Below are positions 1-12,668 of a DNA stretch of 64,000 nucleotides, in pieces (the first letter of the stretch is position 1; each line of letters starts with the position of its first letter). Source of the stretch: Microbacterium faecale. Lineage in GTDB: Bacteria; Actinomycetota; Actinomycetes; Actinomycetales; Microbacteriaceae. The position numbers and the translations under genes were made by a program. The stretch covers positions 1,994,166 to 2,058,165 of the forward strand of contig NZ_BMHO01000001.1 in the NCBI RefSeq assembly GCF_014640975.1. The letters run 5' to 3'. The notes beneath the pieces were generated by a model. It was not told the DNA's origin and ran no database searches. It saw only the letters and a list, made by a program, of their open reading frames with translations.

Positions 1-1
1 G

Positions 2-94
2 AACCTGCCATCGGCGCGCTCCGAGCGCGTGAACGTCGCACTCACCGAGATCGACGGCGTCGACGAGGTCACGATCGAAGGGGCGGACCGATGA
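2..94 (+). CDS. pyrR: PyrR bifunctional regulator/uracil phosphoribosyltransferase, C-terminal end (partial)
   Basis: Only the last 30 codons lie in the window, reading [10 protein letters not shown] and then [10 protein letters not shown] before TGA. This matches the conserved end of PyrR, which in other bacteria binds pyr mRNA or acts as a uracil phosphoribosyltransferase. It sits immediately before pyrB, the usual place for pyrR in actinobacterial pyr operons. The 5' part, and therefore any regulatory leader of the operon, is outside the window. The identification rests on a short tail plus context. Confidence 0.8.
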   Translation, partial: NLPSARSERVNVALTEIDGVDEVTIEGADR

Positions 95-129
95 AGCTGC
101 GGCGAGGCACGAACGGCGGGATCCGCTGA
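91..129 (+). CDS. 12-codon bridging ORF between pyrR and pyrB (possible coupling peptide)
   Basis: ATG at 91 overlaps the pyrR stop (ATGA). The frame encodes [12 protein letters not shown] and its TGA overlaps the pyrB start codon (TGATG, 127-131). The peptide therefore bridges the 34-nt gap with stop/start overlaps on both sides. That is what a translational-coupling or leader peptide would look like, but an ORF this short can arise by chance. No function is claimed. Confidence 0.3.
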   Translation: MKLRRGTNGGIR

Positions 130-1097
130 TGCGGCACCTCCTCGACACGCGCACGCTGAGCCGTGACGCCGCGATCCGGATCCTCGACGTCGCGGAGGAC
201 ATGGCCGCCACGCAGTCGCGCGACGTCAAGAAGCTGCCGACGCTGCGCGGCAAGACCGTCGTCAACCTCTTCTTCGAGGATTCGACGCGCACCCGGATCT
301 CGTTTGAGGCCGCAGCGAAGCGGCTGTCCGCCGACGTCATCAACTTCTCCGCGAAGGGCTCGAGCGTCTCGAAGGGCGAGAGCCTGCAGGACACGGCGCA
401 GACGCTCCAGGCCATGGCCGCCGACGCGGTCGTGGTGCGCCACGGTGCGTCCGGCGCGCCGCGGACGCTCGCCACGAGCGGCTGGATCGACGCGGGCGTC
501 GTCAACGCCGGCGACGGCACGCACGAGCATCCGACGCAGGCGCTCCTCGACGCGTTCACGATGCGCCGCCGTCGACACGGCGACGCGGGGCGGGGACGCG
601 ATCTCGACGGCTACCGCGTCGCGATTGTCGGCGACGTCCTGCACTCCCGCGTCGCGCGTTCGAACGTGTGGCTGCTTGACGCGCTCGGCGCCGACATCAC
701 GCTCGTCGCGCCGCCGACGCTCGTCCCGCAGGACGTCTCGCGCTGGCCCGCCCGCATCATCTACGACCTCGACGAAGCCGTCGACGCCTCGCCGGACGCG
801 ATCATGATGCTCCGCATCCAGTCGGAGCGCATGACCGGATCGTTCTTTCCGAACGAGCGCGAGTACGCCCGGCAGTGGGGCCTCGATCCCGTCAGGTTCG
901 CGCGGCTCTCGGGCGATACGATCGTGATGCACCCCGGGCCGATGAATCGCGGTCTCGAGATCTGCGCCGAAGCGGCCGATTCGCCGCGCGCGACGATTCT
1001 CGAGCAGGTCGCGAACGGCGTCTCGGTGCGGATGGCTGTGCTGTATCTGCTGCTAGCTGGAGAGCTCTCCGGCCCCGACACGAAGGAGAACCGATGA
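129..1097 (+). CDS. pyrB: Aspartate carbamoyltransferase catalytic subunit
   Basis: Catalyses carbamoyl phosphate plus L-aspartate to N-carbamoyl-L-aspartate, the committed step of UMP synthesis in the cytoplasm. The 322-residue length is normal. The carbamoyl-phosphate loop S52-T-R-T is visible in [15 protein letters not shown] is near residues 134-137, and MHPGPMNRG near the C-terminus binds substrate. No pyrI regulatory chain follows, as expected for actinobacteria. Its stop overlaps the pyrC start by 4 nt, and a [11 protein letters not shown] ribosome site for pyrC lies inside its 3' end, so the two are translationally coupled. Confidence 0.97.
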   Translation: MRHLLDTRTLSRDAAIRILDVAEDMAATQSRDVKKLPTLRGKTVVNLFFEDSTRTRISFEAAAKRLSADVINFSAKGSSVSKGESLQDTAQTLQAMAADAVVVRHGASGAPRTLATSGWIDAGVVNAGDGTHEHPTQALLDAFTMRRRRHGDAGRGRDLDGYRVAIVGDVLHSRVARSNVWLLDALGADITLVAPPTLVPQDVSRWPARIIYDLDEAVDASPDAIMMLRIQSERMTGSFFPNEREYARQWGLDPVRFARLSGDTIVMHPGPMNRGLEICAEAADSPRATILEQVANGVSVRMAVLYLLLAGELSGPDTKENR

Positions 1098-2401
1098 GCG
1101 ACGTGCTCTTGATCCGCGGGGCCGCAATCGAAGGCGACCAGCGCGCCGACATCCTCATCGAGGGCGACGTCATCGTCGAGGTCGGCGCGGGGATCGAGCG
1201 CGCGGGCGCACGCGTCATCGACGCGGACGGTCTCATCGCCCTCCCGGCGCTCGTCGACATGCACGTGCACCTCCGTGAGCCCGGCTTCGAGGCGAGCGAG
1301 ACAGTGCTGACGGGCACGCGCGCGGCAGCGGCCGGCGGCTTCGGCGCGGTCTTCGCGATGCCGAACACGAACCCGGTCGCCGACACCGCCGGCGTCGTCG
1401 AGCAGGAGTTCGCGCTCGGCCAGGCCGCCGGTTACGCGACGGTGCAGCCCATTGGCGCCGTGACGGTCGGCCGGCAGGGCGAGCGGCTCGCAGAACTCGG
1501 CGCCATGGCCGCCTCGCGCGCCGGCGTGCGTGTCTTCAGCGACGACGGCACGTGCGTCGCGGACCCGCTCATCATGCGCCGCGCGCTCGAGTACGTGAAG
1601 TCGTTCGGCGGCGTCATCGCGCAGCATGCGGAGGATCCGCGGCTCACCGAGGGCGCGCAGATGAACGAGGGCGCCGTCTCGGCCGAGCTCGGGCTCGCGG
1701 GCTGGCCCGCGGTCGCCGAGGAGTCGATCATCGCGCGCGACGTGCTCCTCGCCGAGCATGTCGGCTCTCGCCTGCACGTGTGTCACCTCTCGACCGCCGG
1801 GTCCGTCGACATCATCCGATGGGCCAAGAAGCGCGGCGTCGACGTGACCGCCGAGGTGACGCCGCATCACCTGCTCCTGACCGAGGAGCTTGTGCGCGGG
1901 TACGACGCGACGTTCAAGGTCAACCCGCCGCTGCGCCGCGAAGAGGACGTCCTCGCCGTGCGCGCGGGCCTCGCCGACGGCACGATCGATATCGTCGCGA
2001 CCGACCACGCCCCGCACACGCACGAGACGAAGTCGACCGAGTGGGCGGCGGCCGCACACGGGATGGTGGGGCTCGAGAGCGCCCTGCGCGTCGTGCACGA
2101 GACGATGGTGTCCTCGGGCCAGCTCGACTGGTCCGACGTCGCGCGCGTGATGTCGCGGACGCCGGCGCGCATCGGTTCCCTCGCGGGCCACGGCACGCCG
2201 ATCGCCGCGGGACAGCCGGCGGAGATCACGCTGTACGACCCCGCGCCGAAGGCCGAGTTCTCGACCGCCGATCTGCGGGGGCGCAGCAGGAACTCGCCGT
2301 TTACCGGTCGCGTGCTCCCGGGCAGCGTTCGCTGGACGATCCACCGAGGCCGCCCCACGCTCGCCGACGGCGCGCTGGTCGACCTCGAGGTGGCCGAATG
2401 A
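1094..2401 (+). CDS. pyrC: Dihydroorotase
   Basis: Cyclises N-carbamoyl-aspartate to dihydroorotate, the third step of pyrimidine synthesis. The 435-residue length fits the type I amidohydrolase family. The metal-binding signature [10 protein letters not shown] (H57, H59) lies near the N-terminus, with TPHHLLL and DHAPH further on and the conserved GRSRNSPF segment near the end. I place the start at ATG 1094 because it overlaps the pyrB stop (ATGA) and has AAGGAGAA upstream. The longer in-frame extension runs inside pyrB and is not needed. Confidence 0.96.
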   Translation: MSDVLLIRGAAIEGDQRADILIEGDVIVEVGAGIERAGARVIDADGLIALPALVDMHVHLREPGFEASETVLTGTRAAAAGGFGAVFAMPNTNPVADTAGVVEQEFALGQAAGYATVQPIGAVTVGRQGERLAELGAMAASRAGVRVFSDDGTCVADPLIMRRALEYVKSFGGVIAQHAEDPRLTEGAQMNEGAVSAELGLAGWPAVAEESIIARDVLLAEHVGSRLHVCHLSTAGSVDIIRWAKKRGVDVTAEVTPHHLLLTEELVRGYDATFKVNPPLRREEDVLAVRAGLADGTIDIVATDHAPHTHETKSTEWAAAAHGMVGLESALRVVHETMVSSGQLDWSDVARVMSRTPARIGSLAGHGTPIAAGQPAEITLYDPAPKAEFSTADLRGRSRNSPFTGRVLPGSVRWTIHRGRPTLADGALVDLEVAE

Positions 2402-2898
2402 GCCCCGCAGGCGCCGTCGCCGTGATGATCGCGGTCGCCGTCATCGCGCTCGGTCTCATGGCGTGGGGCTGGGTCCGTAGGTCGCGACGCGACCGGAGCG
2501 TGGCCGTGCCACTCGGCGACGCCGTCGGCGAGACGACGTTCTCCGCATCGGCGCTGTACGTAGCGACCACCGTGCACGACGACCCGCTCGACCGCATCGT
2601 CGCCCGCCCTCTCGCGTTCCGGGCGCGCGCCGACGTCACCGTGACGACAAGCGGCCTCGGCCTCGCTCTCGCGGGAGAGCCGGCCGTGTTCATCCCCGCG
2701 CGCGCGCTCGTCGGGGCCGGTCGCGCGACGTGGACGATCGACCGCGTGGTCGAGACGGACGGACTCGTGCTCGTCGCGTGGACCGCTGGCTCTCGCACGC
2801 TCGACACCTATATCCGGCTCACGGACGACGACCCTGCCGCGTTCGTGGCGGCCATCGACGACATCTCCGCATCGACCACCACAGGAGCGACATCATGA
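2398..2898 (+). CDS. Conserved membrane protein of the actinobacterial pyr operon (PH-like domain)
   Basis: A 166-residue protein with one N-terminal membrane segment (about residues 6-26), a basic WVRRSRR stop-transfer and a cytoplasmic beta-rich domain. Its 4-nt overlaps with pyrC upstream and carA downstream (ATGA at both junctions) make it a true operon member. A small membrane protein at this position between pyrC and carA is recurrent in actinobacteria, and I recall it being described as PH-like. Its role is not known to me. It could tether or sense pathway activity at the membrane, but that is speculation. Confidence 0.85.
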   Translation: MSPAGAVAVMIAVAVIALGLMAWGWVRRSRRDRSVAVPLGDAVGETTFSASALYVATTVHDDPLDRIVARPLAFRARADVTVTTSGLGLALAGEPAVFIPARALVGAGRATWTIDRVVETDGLVLVAWTAGSRTLDTYIRLTDDDPAAFVAAIDDISASTTTGATS

Positions 2899-4065
2899 CC
2901 CCCACCCGTTCCCGCTCACCGCTCCTCGACCGGGACCCGGCCGTCCTGGTCCTCGAGGACGGCTCGCGTCACGAGGGCTACGCGTACGGCGCCCGCGGCA
3001 CGACGATCGGCGAGGTCGTCTTCACGACGGGTATGAGCGGCTACCAGGAGACGCTCACGGATCCGTCCTATGTCGGCCAGATCGTGCTGCAGACCGCGCC
3101 GCACATCGGCAACACCGGTGTGAACCACGACGACCCGGAATCGCGCCGCATCTGGGCCGAGGGGTACATCGTCCGCGACCCCTCGCGGATGGCCTCGAGC
3201 TGGCGCGCGGACGGCACGCTCGACGACGCGCTCGAGCGCGACGGCATCGTGGCGATCGCCGGCCTCGACACCCGGGCGATCACCCGCCGCATCCGGTCCG
3301 AGGGCTCCATGCGCGGAGCGATCTTCTCCGGCGACGCGGCGAGCCAGCACGCCGACGAGCAGCTCGCCGCCGTGCGCGGATCCGCCAAGATGGCCGGGCG
3401 CAACCTCTCCCGCGAGGTCTCGGTGGACACGGCCTACATCACGCCGGCTGTCGGGGAGCGGATCGGGAACCTCGCGGTGCTCGATCTCGGCATCAAACAG
3501 GCGACGGTCGACAACCTCGCGCGACGCGGGTTCGACGTCCACGTGCTCCCGCAGTCGTCGTCCTATGAGGACGTGCAGGCGACGGACCCGGTCGCGCTGT
3601 TCTTCTCGAACGGCCCCGGCGACCCCGCCGCCTCCGACACCCACGTCGAGCTGTTGCAGCGGGCGCTGCGCGACGGGCTGCCGTTCTTCGGCATCTGCTT
3701 CGGCAACCAGCTGTTCGGTCGAGCGCTGGGCCTTGACACGTACAAGCTCCCGTTCGGTCATCGCGGGGTCAACCAGCCCGTGCTCGACCGATCGACAGGC
3801 CGCGTCGAGATCACCTCGCACAACCACGGCTTCGCCGTGGACGCGCCGCGCGAGGGAACCTTCGACAGCCCGGCGGGCTTCGGACGCGTCGAGGTGAGCC
3901 ACATCGGCCTCAACGACGAGGTCGTCGAGGGACTCCGTGCCCTCGACATCCCCGCGTTCTCGGTGCAGTACCATCCCGAGGCCGCCGGCGGTCCGAACGA
4001 CGCCAACTACCTCTTCGATCGCTTCCGCGATCTCGTCCTCGACCGCCTCAGCAAGAAGGGCGCAC

Positions 4066-4073
<8 letters not shown>
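2895..4073 (+). CDS. carA: Carbamoyl-phosphate synthase small (glutaminase) subunit
   Basis: Releases ammonia from glutamine for CarB, feeding both pyrimidine and arginine synthesis. The N-terminal CarA-specific domain includes [15 protein letters not shown]. The C-terminal class I amidotransferase has the nucleophile Cys268 in FFGICFGNQ and the His360/Glu362 pair in [12 protein letters not shown]. Length (392 aa) is normal. The start overlaps the upstream membrane-protein stop and its own stop overlaps carB by 8 nt, so subunit synthesis is coupled. Confidence 0.97.
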
Positions 4074-7343
<3,270 letters not shown>

Positions 7344-7347
<4 letters not shown>

Positions 7348-8225
7348 CGCAGCCGTTCGGTGAGCGGATTCGGGCCGGCATGGACCGGCTCGGTCCGTTG
7401 TGCGTCGGGATCGATCCGCACGCCGAACTGCTGCGCGCCTGGGGCCTCGACGTCGACGCGGCAGGTGCTAGGTCGTTCGGCCTGGCCGTCGTCGACGCCG
7501 CGGCGTCCCGTGCGGCCATCGTGAAGCCGCAGGTGTCGTTCTTCGAGCGGTTCGGATCCGAGGGACTCGCAGCGCTTGAAGACGTTCTGCGCGCGGCGCG
7601 TGAGGCCGGGCTCGTCACGATCGCTGACGCGAAGCGCGGCGACATCGGATCGACGATGGACGCCTACGCGGAGGCCTGGCTTGCGCCGGGATCTCCGCTC
7701 GAGGCGGACGCGGTCACCGTCAGTCCGTACCTCGGCGTCGGCGCCCTGTCCGGCGCGATCACGACGGCCTACGCACACGGCAAGGGCGTCTTCGTGCTCG
7801 CCACGACGAGCAACCCCGAGGCGGCCGGACTGCAGCGCTCGACGGACGCGCAGGGGCGCACAGTGTCCCAGCGCGTGATCGATGAGGTGTCGGAGCACAA
7901 CGCCGCAAACGTCGGCCGTGGCGACTGGGGCAGCGCCGGCTTCGTCGTCGGCGCCACGGTCGATTGGAATGAGGCCGGTATCAAGCCGCCGACGCCCGTC
8001 GCGCCACTTCTCGCCCCCGGCTTCGGGCATCAGGGAGCGGCGCCCGCGCGCCTGGCCGAGATCTTCGGATCCGCGGCGGACGCGGTGATCGTCTCGGAGA
8101 GCCGGAGCATTCTCTCGGCCGGACCAGGCAGGATCGTCTCCGAGATCGAAGACCATGCGCGTGCGGCGGCCGCTGCACGCGCTGAGCGGGGGTCGACCCC
8201 CGGAAGCAGGACCCCTCATGACTGA
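7344..8225 (+). CDS. pyrF: Orotidine 5'-phosphate decarboxylase (mycobacterial-type)
   Basis: Decarboxylates OMP to UMP, the last step of the pathway. The catalytic motif [14 protein letters not shown] puts the active lysine at K97, and PGFGHQG lies near the phosphate site. At 293 residues it belongs to the longer PyrF subfamily typical of actinobacteria. The GTG start overlaps the carB stop (GTGA). pyrD and pyrE are not in this operon and must be elsewhere. Its stop overlaps the downstream mIHF-gmk ATG by 8 nt, tying that gene to the operon. Confidence 0.95.
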
Positions 8226-9126
8226 CTCTCCCCGCCCTCCCGACGTCGACCGCGCCGCCGCGTCACGGCTCGCCGTGGCCGCGCGCCGTGCGCGCGCGAG
8301 CCTCAAGCGCGATCTCGCGACACGGGTCATCACGCCGCAGGAGGCGATGCGGCGTGCCGCCGCGGACGCCACGTCGGCGGCGGGGACGCTTCGCGTGACG
8401 GAGTTCCTCACCGCCCTGCCCGCGATCGGGGAAGGCAAGCGCGACCGACTGCTCGCTGAGATGCGCATCTCGCCGGTCAAGCGCCTGGGCGGCCTCGGGG
8501 CGCGTCAGCGCGCCGCGCTGTGCTCCTGGCTCGATGCGCGCTTCCCGGAGCCGCGACCGCGTCCCGGGCGCAGCAGCCTCGTCGTGCTCGCGGGCCCGAC
8601 GGCAGTCGGCAAGGGCACTGTCGCGGCGCACATCCGCGAACACCACCCCGACGTGATGCTGTCGGTGTCGGCGACGACCCGCGCCCCCCGTCCGGGTGAG
8701 GTGGACGGCCAGCACTACTTCTTCACCGACGACGCCGAGTTCGATCGGCTGATCGCGGATGGCGAGCTCCTCGAATGGGCGACGGTGCACGGCGTGCACC
8801 GCTACGGCACCCCGCGCGGACCCATCGACCGCGCGATCGCCGAGGGGCGCCCGGTGCTGCTCGAGATCGACATGCAGGGCGCCTTCCAGGTGCGACAGGC
8901 CGAACCGCGTGCCACCCTCGTGTTCCTGCTTCCGCCCAGCTGGGACGAACTCGGCGACCGGCTCGTCGGCCGCGGCACCGAGGATGCGGACGAACGCGCG
9001 CGGCGACTGCGCACGGCGCGCGTCGAGCTCGCCTCCCAGGGGGAGTTCGATTACCGCATCGTGAACGACGACGTCGCCGAGGCGGCCGCCCAGGTCGTAG
9101 ACTTGATGCAGGCGTCCGCGCGCTGA
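8218..9126 (+). CDS. gmk: Fused actinobacterial integration host factor (mIHF) and guanylate kinase
   Basis: The first ~110 residues match m[14 protein letters not shown] near residues 23-33, then the helix-two-turn-helix-like [11 protein letters not shown] (66-76) and the DNA-contact signature [13 protein letters not shown] (89-101). mIHF is a nucleoid protein normally encoded by a separate gene just before gmk. The second part, from residue ~118, is a complete guanylate kinase (GMP to GDP), with P-loop GPTAVGKG at 126-133, the GMP-binding [11 protein letters not shown] segment and LEIDMQG. There is no stop or frameshift between them, so one 302-residue polypeptide is predicted. It overlaps pyrF by 8 nt. 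The domain calls are firm; the behaviour of the fused protein is inference. Confidence 0.93.
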   Translation: MTDSPRPPDVDRAAASRLAVAARRARASLKRDLATRVITPQEAMRRAAADATSAAGTLRVTEFLTALPAIGEGKRDRLLAEMRISPVKRLGGLGARQRAALCSWLDARFPEPRPRPGRSSLVVLAGPTAVGKGTVAAHIREHHPDVMLSVSATTRAPRPGEVDGQHYFFTDDAEFDRLIADGELLEWATVHGVHRYGTPRGPIDRAIAEGRPVLLEIDMQGAFQVRQAEPRATLVFLLPPSWDELGDRLVGRGTEDADERARRLRTARVELASQGEFDYRIVNDDVAEAAAQVVDLMQASAR

Positions 9127-9161
9127 GCAGACTCGCGCGCCCAAATCACAAGGAGATACGT

Positions 9162-9419
9162 ATGGCTACGGAAAACAAGGGCATCATCGACCCGCCCATC
9201 GACGAGCTTCTCGACCGCGTCGACTCGAAGTACCAGCTCGTGATCTACAGCTCCAAGCGGGCTCGTCAGATCAACGACTACTACACCGACCTGCAGGAGG
9301 GCTCGCTCTTCGACAACGTCGGTCCGCTCGTCGACTCGGCCGTCGAGGACAAGCCGCTGTCGATCGCGCTGCGGGAGATCCACCAGGACAAGCTGCGCAT
9401 GCGCGCGGCGGGAGAGTGA
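9162..9419 (+). CDS. rpoZ: DNA-directed RNA polymerase omega subunit
   Basis: An 85-residue omega subunit, which helps assemble and stabilise the beta' subunit of RNA polymerase. Family residues are visible in [26 protein letters not shown] (shortened here to [17 protein letters not shown]), where the lysine/arginine stretch contacts beta'. A strong ribosome site AAGGAGAT precedes ATG 9162. The gmk-rpoZ order is standard in bacteria. Only 10 nt separate it from metK. Confidence 0.95.
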   Translation: MATENKGIIDPPIDELLDRVDSKYQLVIYSSKRARQINDYYTDLQEGSLFDNVGPLVDSAVEDKPLSIALREIHQDKLRMRAAGE

Positions 9420-9429
9420 CGCCCGCTCG

Positions 9430-10620
9430 ATGAGCCTGCGACTGTTCACCTCCGAATCGGTGACGGAAGGCCACCCGGATAAGATCTGCGACCAGATCTC
9501 GGACAGCGTGCTCGACGCGCTGCTCGCGCAGGATCCGGATGCGCGCGTCGCCGTCGAGACGCTCGTGACCACGGGCCTCGTCCATGTTGCCGGAGAGATC
9601 CGGACCGACGGCTACGCGGATATCTCCACGATCGTGCGCGACGTGATTCGGAATATCGGATATACCTCATCCGACATGGGCTTCGACGCCGACTCGTGCG
9701 GCGTGACGGTTTCGGTGGGGGAGCAGTCGAACGAGATCGGCGCCGGCGTGACGACGAGCGCGGAGCATCGCGCCGGCGACGACGCCGATCCCGACGACCT
9801 GCAGGGTGCCGGCGATCAGGGCATCATGTTCGGCTACGCCACCAACGAGACGCCGTCCTACATGCCGATGGCGATCTGGACGGCGCACCGCATCGCGGAG
9901 CGACTGACAAAGGTGCGCCGCTCCGGTGAACTCGCGTTCCTGCGGCCGGATGGCAAGACGCAGGTGACGGTCGGCTACGAGGGAACCGTCCCCCGAACGA
10001 TCGAGACGGTCGTGCTGTCCACTCAGCACGGCCCGGAGATCTCGCAGTCCGACCTCGCCGAGAGCGTGGAGCGGCTCGTGATCCGCCCGGTGCTCGATGA
10101 GACGGGGCTCGACGCGTCGAATGCGGAAATGCGCATCAACCCGTCGGGCAGCTTCGAACTCGGCGGACCGAAGGCCGACGCGGGACTGACCGGGCGCAAG
10201 GTGATCATCGACACTTACGGCGGAGCGGCGCGCCACGGCGGCGGCGCCTTCAGCGGCAAGGATCCGTCGAAGGTCGACCGCTCGGCGGCCTACGCCACGC
10301 GCTGGGTCGCGAAGAACGCCGTTGCCGCGGGACTCGCGGACCGCCTCGAGGTGCAGGTCGCGTACGCGATCGGCACAGCGCGGCCTGTTGGGCTCTACGT
10401 GGAGACGTTCGGCACGGGGCACGTCAGCGACGAGACGATCGCGCAGGCGATCGACACGGTCTTCGATCTGCGTCCGTCGCGAATCATCCGCGACCTCGAC
10501 CTGCTGCGCCCGATCTACGCGCAGACGGCGGCGTACGGTCACTTCGGCCGCGAGCTTCCCGACTTCACCTGGGAGCGCACCGACCGGGTCGACGAGCTGC
10601 GAGCAGCCGCAGGGCTGTAG
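9430..10620 (+). CDS. metK: S-adenosylmethionine synthetase
   Basis: Makes S-adenosylmethionine from methionine and ATP. The 396-residue length is normal. Signatures include [19 protein letters not shown] at the N-terminus (ATP and metal site), [12 protein letters not shown] around residues 134-145 and [19 protein letters not shown] (P-loop-like). It lies 10 nt after rpoZ with no room for coaBC, which commonly sits between these two genes in actinobacteria. It is probably part of the rpoZ-priA-fmt-rsmB unit. Confidence 0.97.
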   Translation: MSLRLFTSESVTEGHPDKICDQISDSVLDALLAQDPDARVAVETLVTTGLVHVAGEIRTDGYADISTIVRDVIRNIGYTSSDMGFDADSCGVTVSVGEQSNEIGAGVTTSAEHRAGDDADPDDLQGAGDQGIMFGYATNETPSYMPMAIWTAHRIAERLTKVRRSGELAFLRPDGKTQVTVGYEGTVPRTIETVVLSTQHGPEISQSDLAESVERLVIRPVLDETGLDASNAEMRINPSGSFELGGPKADAGLTGRKVIIDTYGGAARHGGGAFSGKDPSKVDRSAAYATRWVAKNAVAAGLADRLEVQVAYAIGTARPVGLYVETFGTGHVSDETIAQAIDTVFDLRPSRIIRDLDLLRPIYAQTAAYGHFGRELPDFTWERTDRVDELRAAAGL

Positions 10621-10631
10621 ACCCAGCCGGC

Positions 10632-12647
10632 ATGGAGAATCCTGCGCACCTGACCCCGAAGGGACCGCGCGCGATCGCGCGAATCCTCGTGGATTCTCCG
10701 CTCCCGCAGCTCGACCGGCTCTTCGACTACCGCATCCCGGACGAGCTCGCAGACGACGTGCGCCAGGGCGTGCGCGTGACGGTGCCGCTCCGCACGGCGG
10801 GTCGGGTGCTGCAGGGGTACGTCGTGGACACGGACGTCGAGACCGACGAAGAGCGCGTGCTCGCGGACATCGAGACGGTCGTATCGGCGGCTCCCGTGAT
10901 GCCGCCACGTCTACACCGGCTCGCGCGCGCCGTGGCAGATCGCCAGGCGGGTTCCGCGATTGACGTGCTGCGGCTCGTGATACCGCGCCGCATGGTGCGC
11001 GCCGAGCGCACGTGGCTCGCGGCCGACGCGCCCGAGCAGTGGCGTCCCGACGCATCGATCCACGCCGCGGCGACCGACATGCTCGGCGTCTTCGGCGGGC
11101 TCGTCGAGGCGATCCGAGAGGGTGGGCGCGTCGCACTCGATGCCCCACCCGGTGTCGACGGGGCTCAGCCGCGCTGGTCGGCCCTCCTCGCCGCCGCCGC
11201 GATCGAGACGGTTGCGGGCGGAGCGTCGGCCGTCATCGCCGTTCCGAACCACCGGGACCTGGCGCTGCTCGAGGCCGCGGTGCGCGATGCGGCGCCCGAG
11301 GCGCCGCTCGTGCGCCTCGACGCCGATCAGTCGAACCCCGCACGGTACGCGCACTATCTGCGGACGCTCGACGACGCCCCCTGCATCGTGATCGGCAACC
11401 GCTCGGCGGTCTACGCACCGGTCGCGCGCCTCGGCATGCTCGCGGTGTGGGACGACGGGGATCCGCTCTTCGAGGAGCCGCTCGCCCCGTACGCGCATGC
11501 GCGAGACGCGGCGCTCGTGCGTCAGAGCCTCCACGGGGGCGCGCTCGTGCTGTGCGGACACACCCGGTCGTCCGACGTGCAGCGGCTCGTCCGCATCGGG
11601 TTCGTCGCCGAGACGCCGTCCGCCAGGCGGCACTCGCCGCGCGTGGTCCTCGCCGCACCGCAGGACGCTCCCCGCACGGGGCGGATCCCGTCGGCGGCGT
11701 TTCGGTCGGCGCGCGAGGCACTGGACGTCGGACCCGTCCTCGTGCAGGTCGCGCGTCCCGGATACGCCCCGGCGCTCGTCTGCGCGGAGTGCCGATCGCC
11801 CGCGCGGTGCGTGTGCGGCGGGCCGCTCCATGCTCCGGCCCGCGGTGCGACGCCCGTGTGTCGGTGGTGTGGCCGTTCGGCGCACGCATGGCAGTGCTCC
11901 TCCTGCGAGGCGACGCACGTGCGTCTCGCCTCCAGTGGATCCGAGCGGACCGCGGACGAGCTGGGGCGTGCCTTCCCCGGCGTGCGCATCATCGTCGCTG
12001 ACGGCGCCCACCCGGTCGAGCGCGTCGGAGCTGAGCCGGCGCTCGTCGTCGCGACGCGCGGTGCCGAGCCGGTCGCCGAGGGCGGGTATCGCGCGGTGCT
12101 GCTGCTGGACGGCGACCGCATGCTGCAGGCGCCGGATCTGCGTATCGGCGAGTTCTGTCTTCGCTGGTGGTCGAACGCGGCGGCCCTCGCTGCGCCCGAA
12201 GCGGTCGTCCACCTGGTCGGGGTCACCGGCCCGGTCGCCCGCGCACTCGCGACGTGGACGCAGAGCGCGTACGCCGACCGTGAACTCGATGAGCGCGCGC
12301 CGGTCGCGATGCCGCCCGCCGTGCGCGTGGCGAGCATCGCCGGCGACGAGAAGGAGGTCACCGACGCTCTGGCTCAGCTCGCCGATGGCGTGCCCGAGCT
12401 GGGGACGGACGCCGTGCTCGGTCCCGTGCCGGCAGAGGAAACCGACGGGCGCCGACGCGTGCGTGCGCTCGTGCGATTCGAGTACGCTCGGGGCGCGTCC
12501 GTCGCGAAGGCGCTGCGCGCAGCGGTCGTGTCTGCTGCCGTCACGTCTCGGTCACGAAAACCGCGGGGGAAGGGAGCGTCTCCCCGCCAGCGGTCGAGTC
12601 CCCCTACACTCGCAGTGCGCCTCGACGTCGCCGACCCCGACCTGTGA
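10632..12647 (+). CDS. priA: PriA-family primosomal protein, helicase motifs degenerate
   Basis: A replication-restart protein of 671 residues. The N-terminal DNA-binding wing (RILVDSPLPQLDRLFDYRIP) and the zinc-binding cluster (CAECRSPARCVCGG, CRWCGRS, CSSC, about residues 385-430) are present. The Walker A lysine motif expected near residue 175 is replaced by DAPPGVDGAQPRWSALL, and the DEAH-like box reads WDDGD. PriA proteins of actinobacteria are known to lose helicase motifs, so it is probably a helicase-inactive loader. It follows metK by 11 nt and precedes fmt. Confidence 0.88.
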   Translation: MENPAHLTPKGPRAIARILVDSPLPQLDRLFDYRIPDELADDVRQGVRVTVPLRTAGRVLQGYVVDTDVETDEERVLADIETVVSAAPVMPPRLHRLARAVADRQAGSAIDVLRLVIPRRMVRAERTWLAADAPEQWRPDASIHAAATDMLGVFGGLVEAIREGGRVALDAPPGVDGAQPRWSALLAAAAIETVAGGASAVIAVPNHRDLALLEAAVRDAAPEAPLVRLDADQSNPARYAHYLRTLDDAPCIVIGNRSAVYAPVARLGMLAVWDDGDPLFEEPLAPYAHARDAALVRQSLHGGALVLCGHTRSSDVQRLVRIGFVAETPSARRHSPRVVLAAPQDAPRTGRIPSAAFRSAREALDVGPVLVQVARPGYAPALVCAECRSPARCVCGGPLHAPARGATPVCRWCGRSAHAWQCSSCEATHVRLASSGSERTADELGRAFPGVRIIVADGAHPVERVGAEPALVVATRGAEPVAEGGYRAVLLLDGDRMLQAPDLRIGEFCLRWWSNAAALAAPEAVVHLVGVTGPVARALATWTQSAYADRELDERAPVAMPPAVRVASIAGDEKEVTDALAQLADGVPELGTDAVLGPVPAEETDGRRRVRALVRFEYARGASVAKALRAAVVSAAVTSRSRKPRGKGASPRQRSSPPTLAVRLDVADPDL

Positions 12648-12668
12648 TCCGAAAGGCACTTCCCCCCA

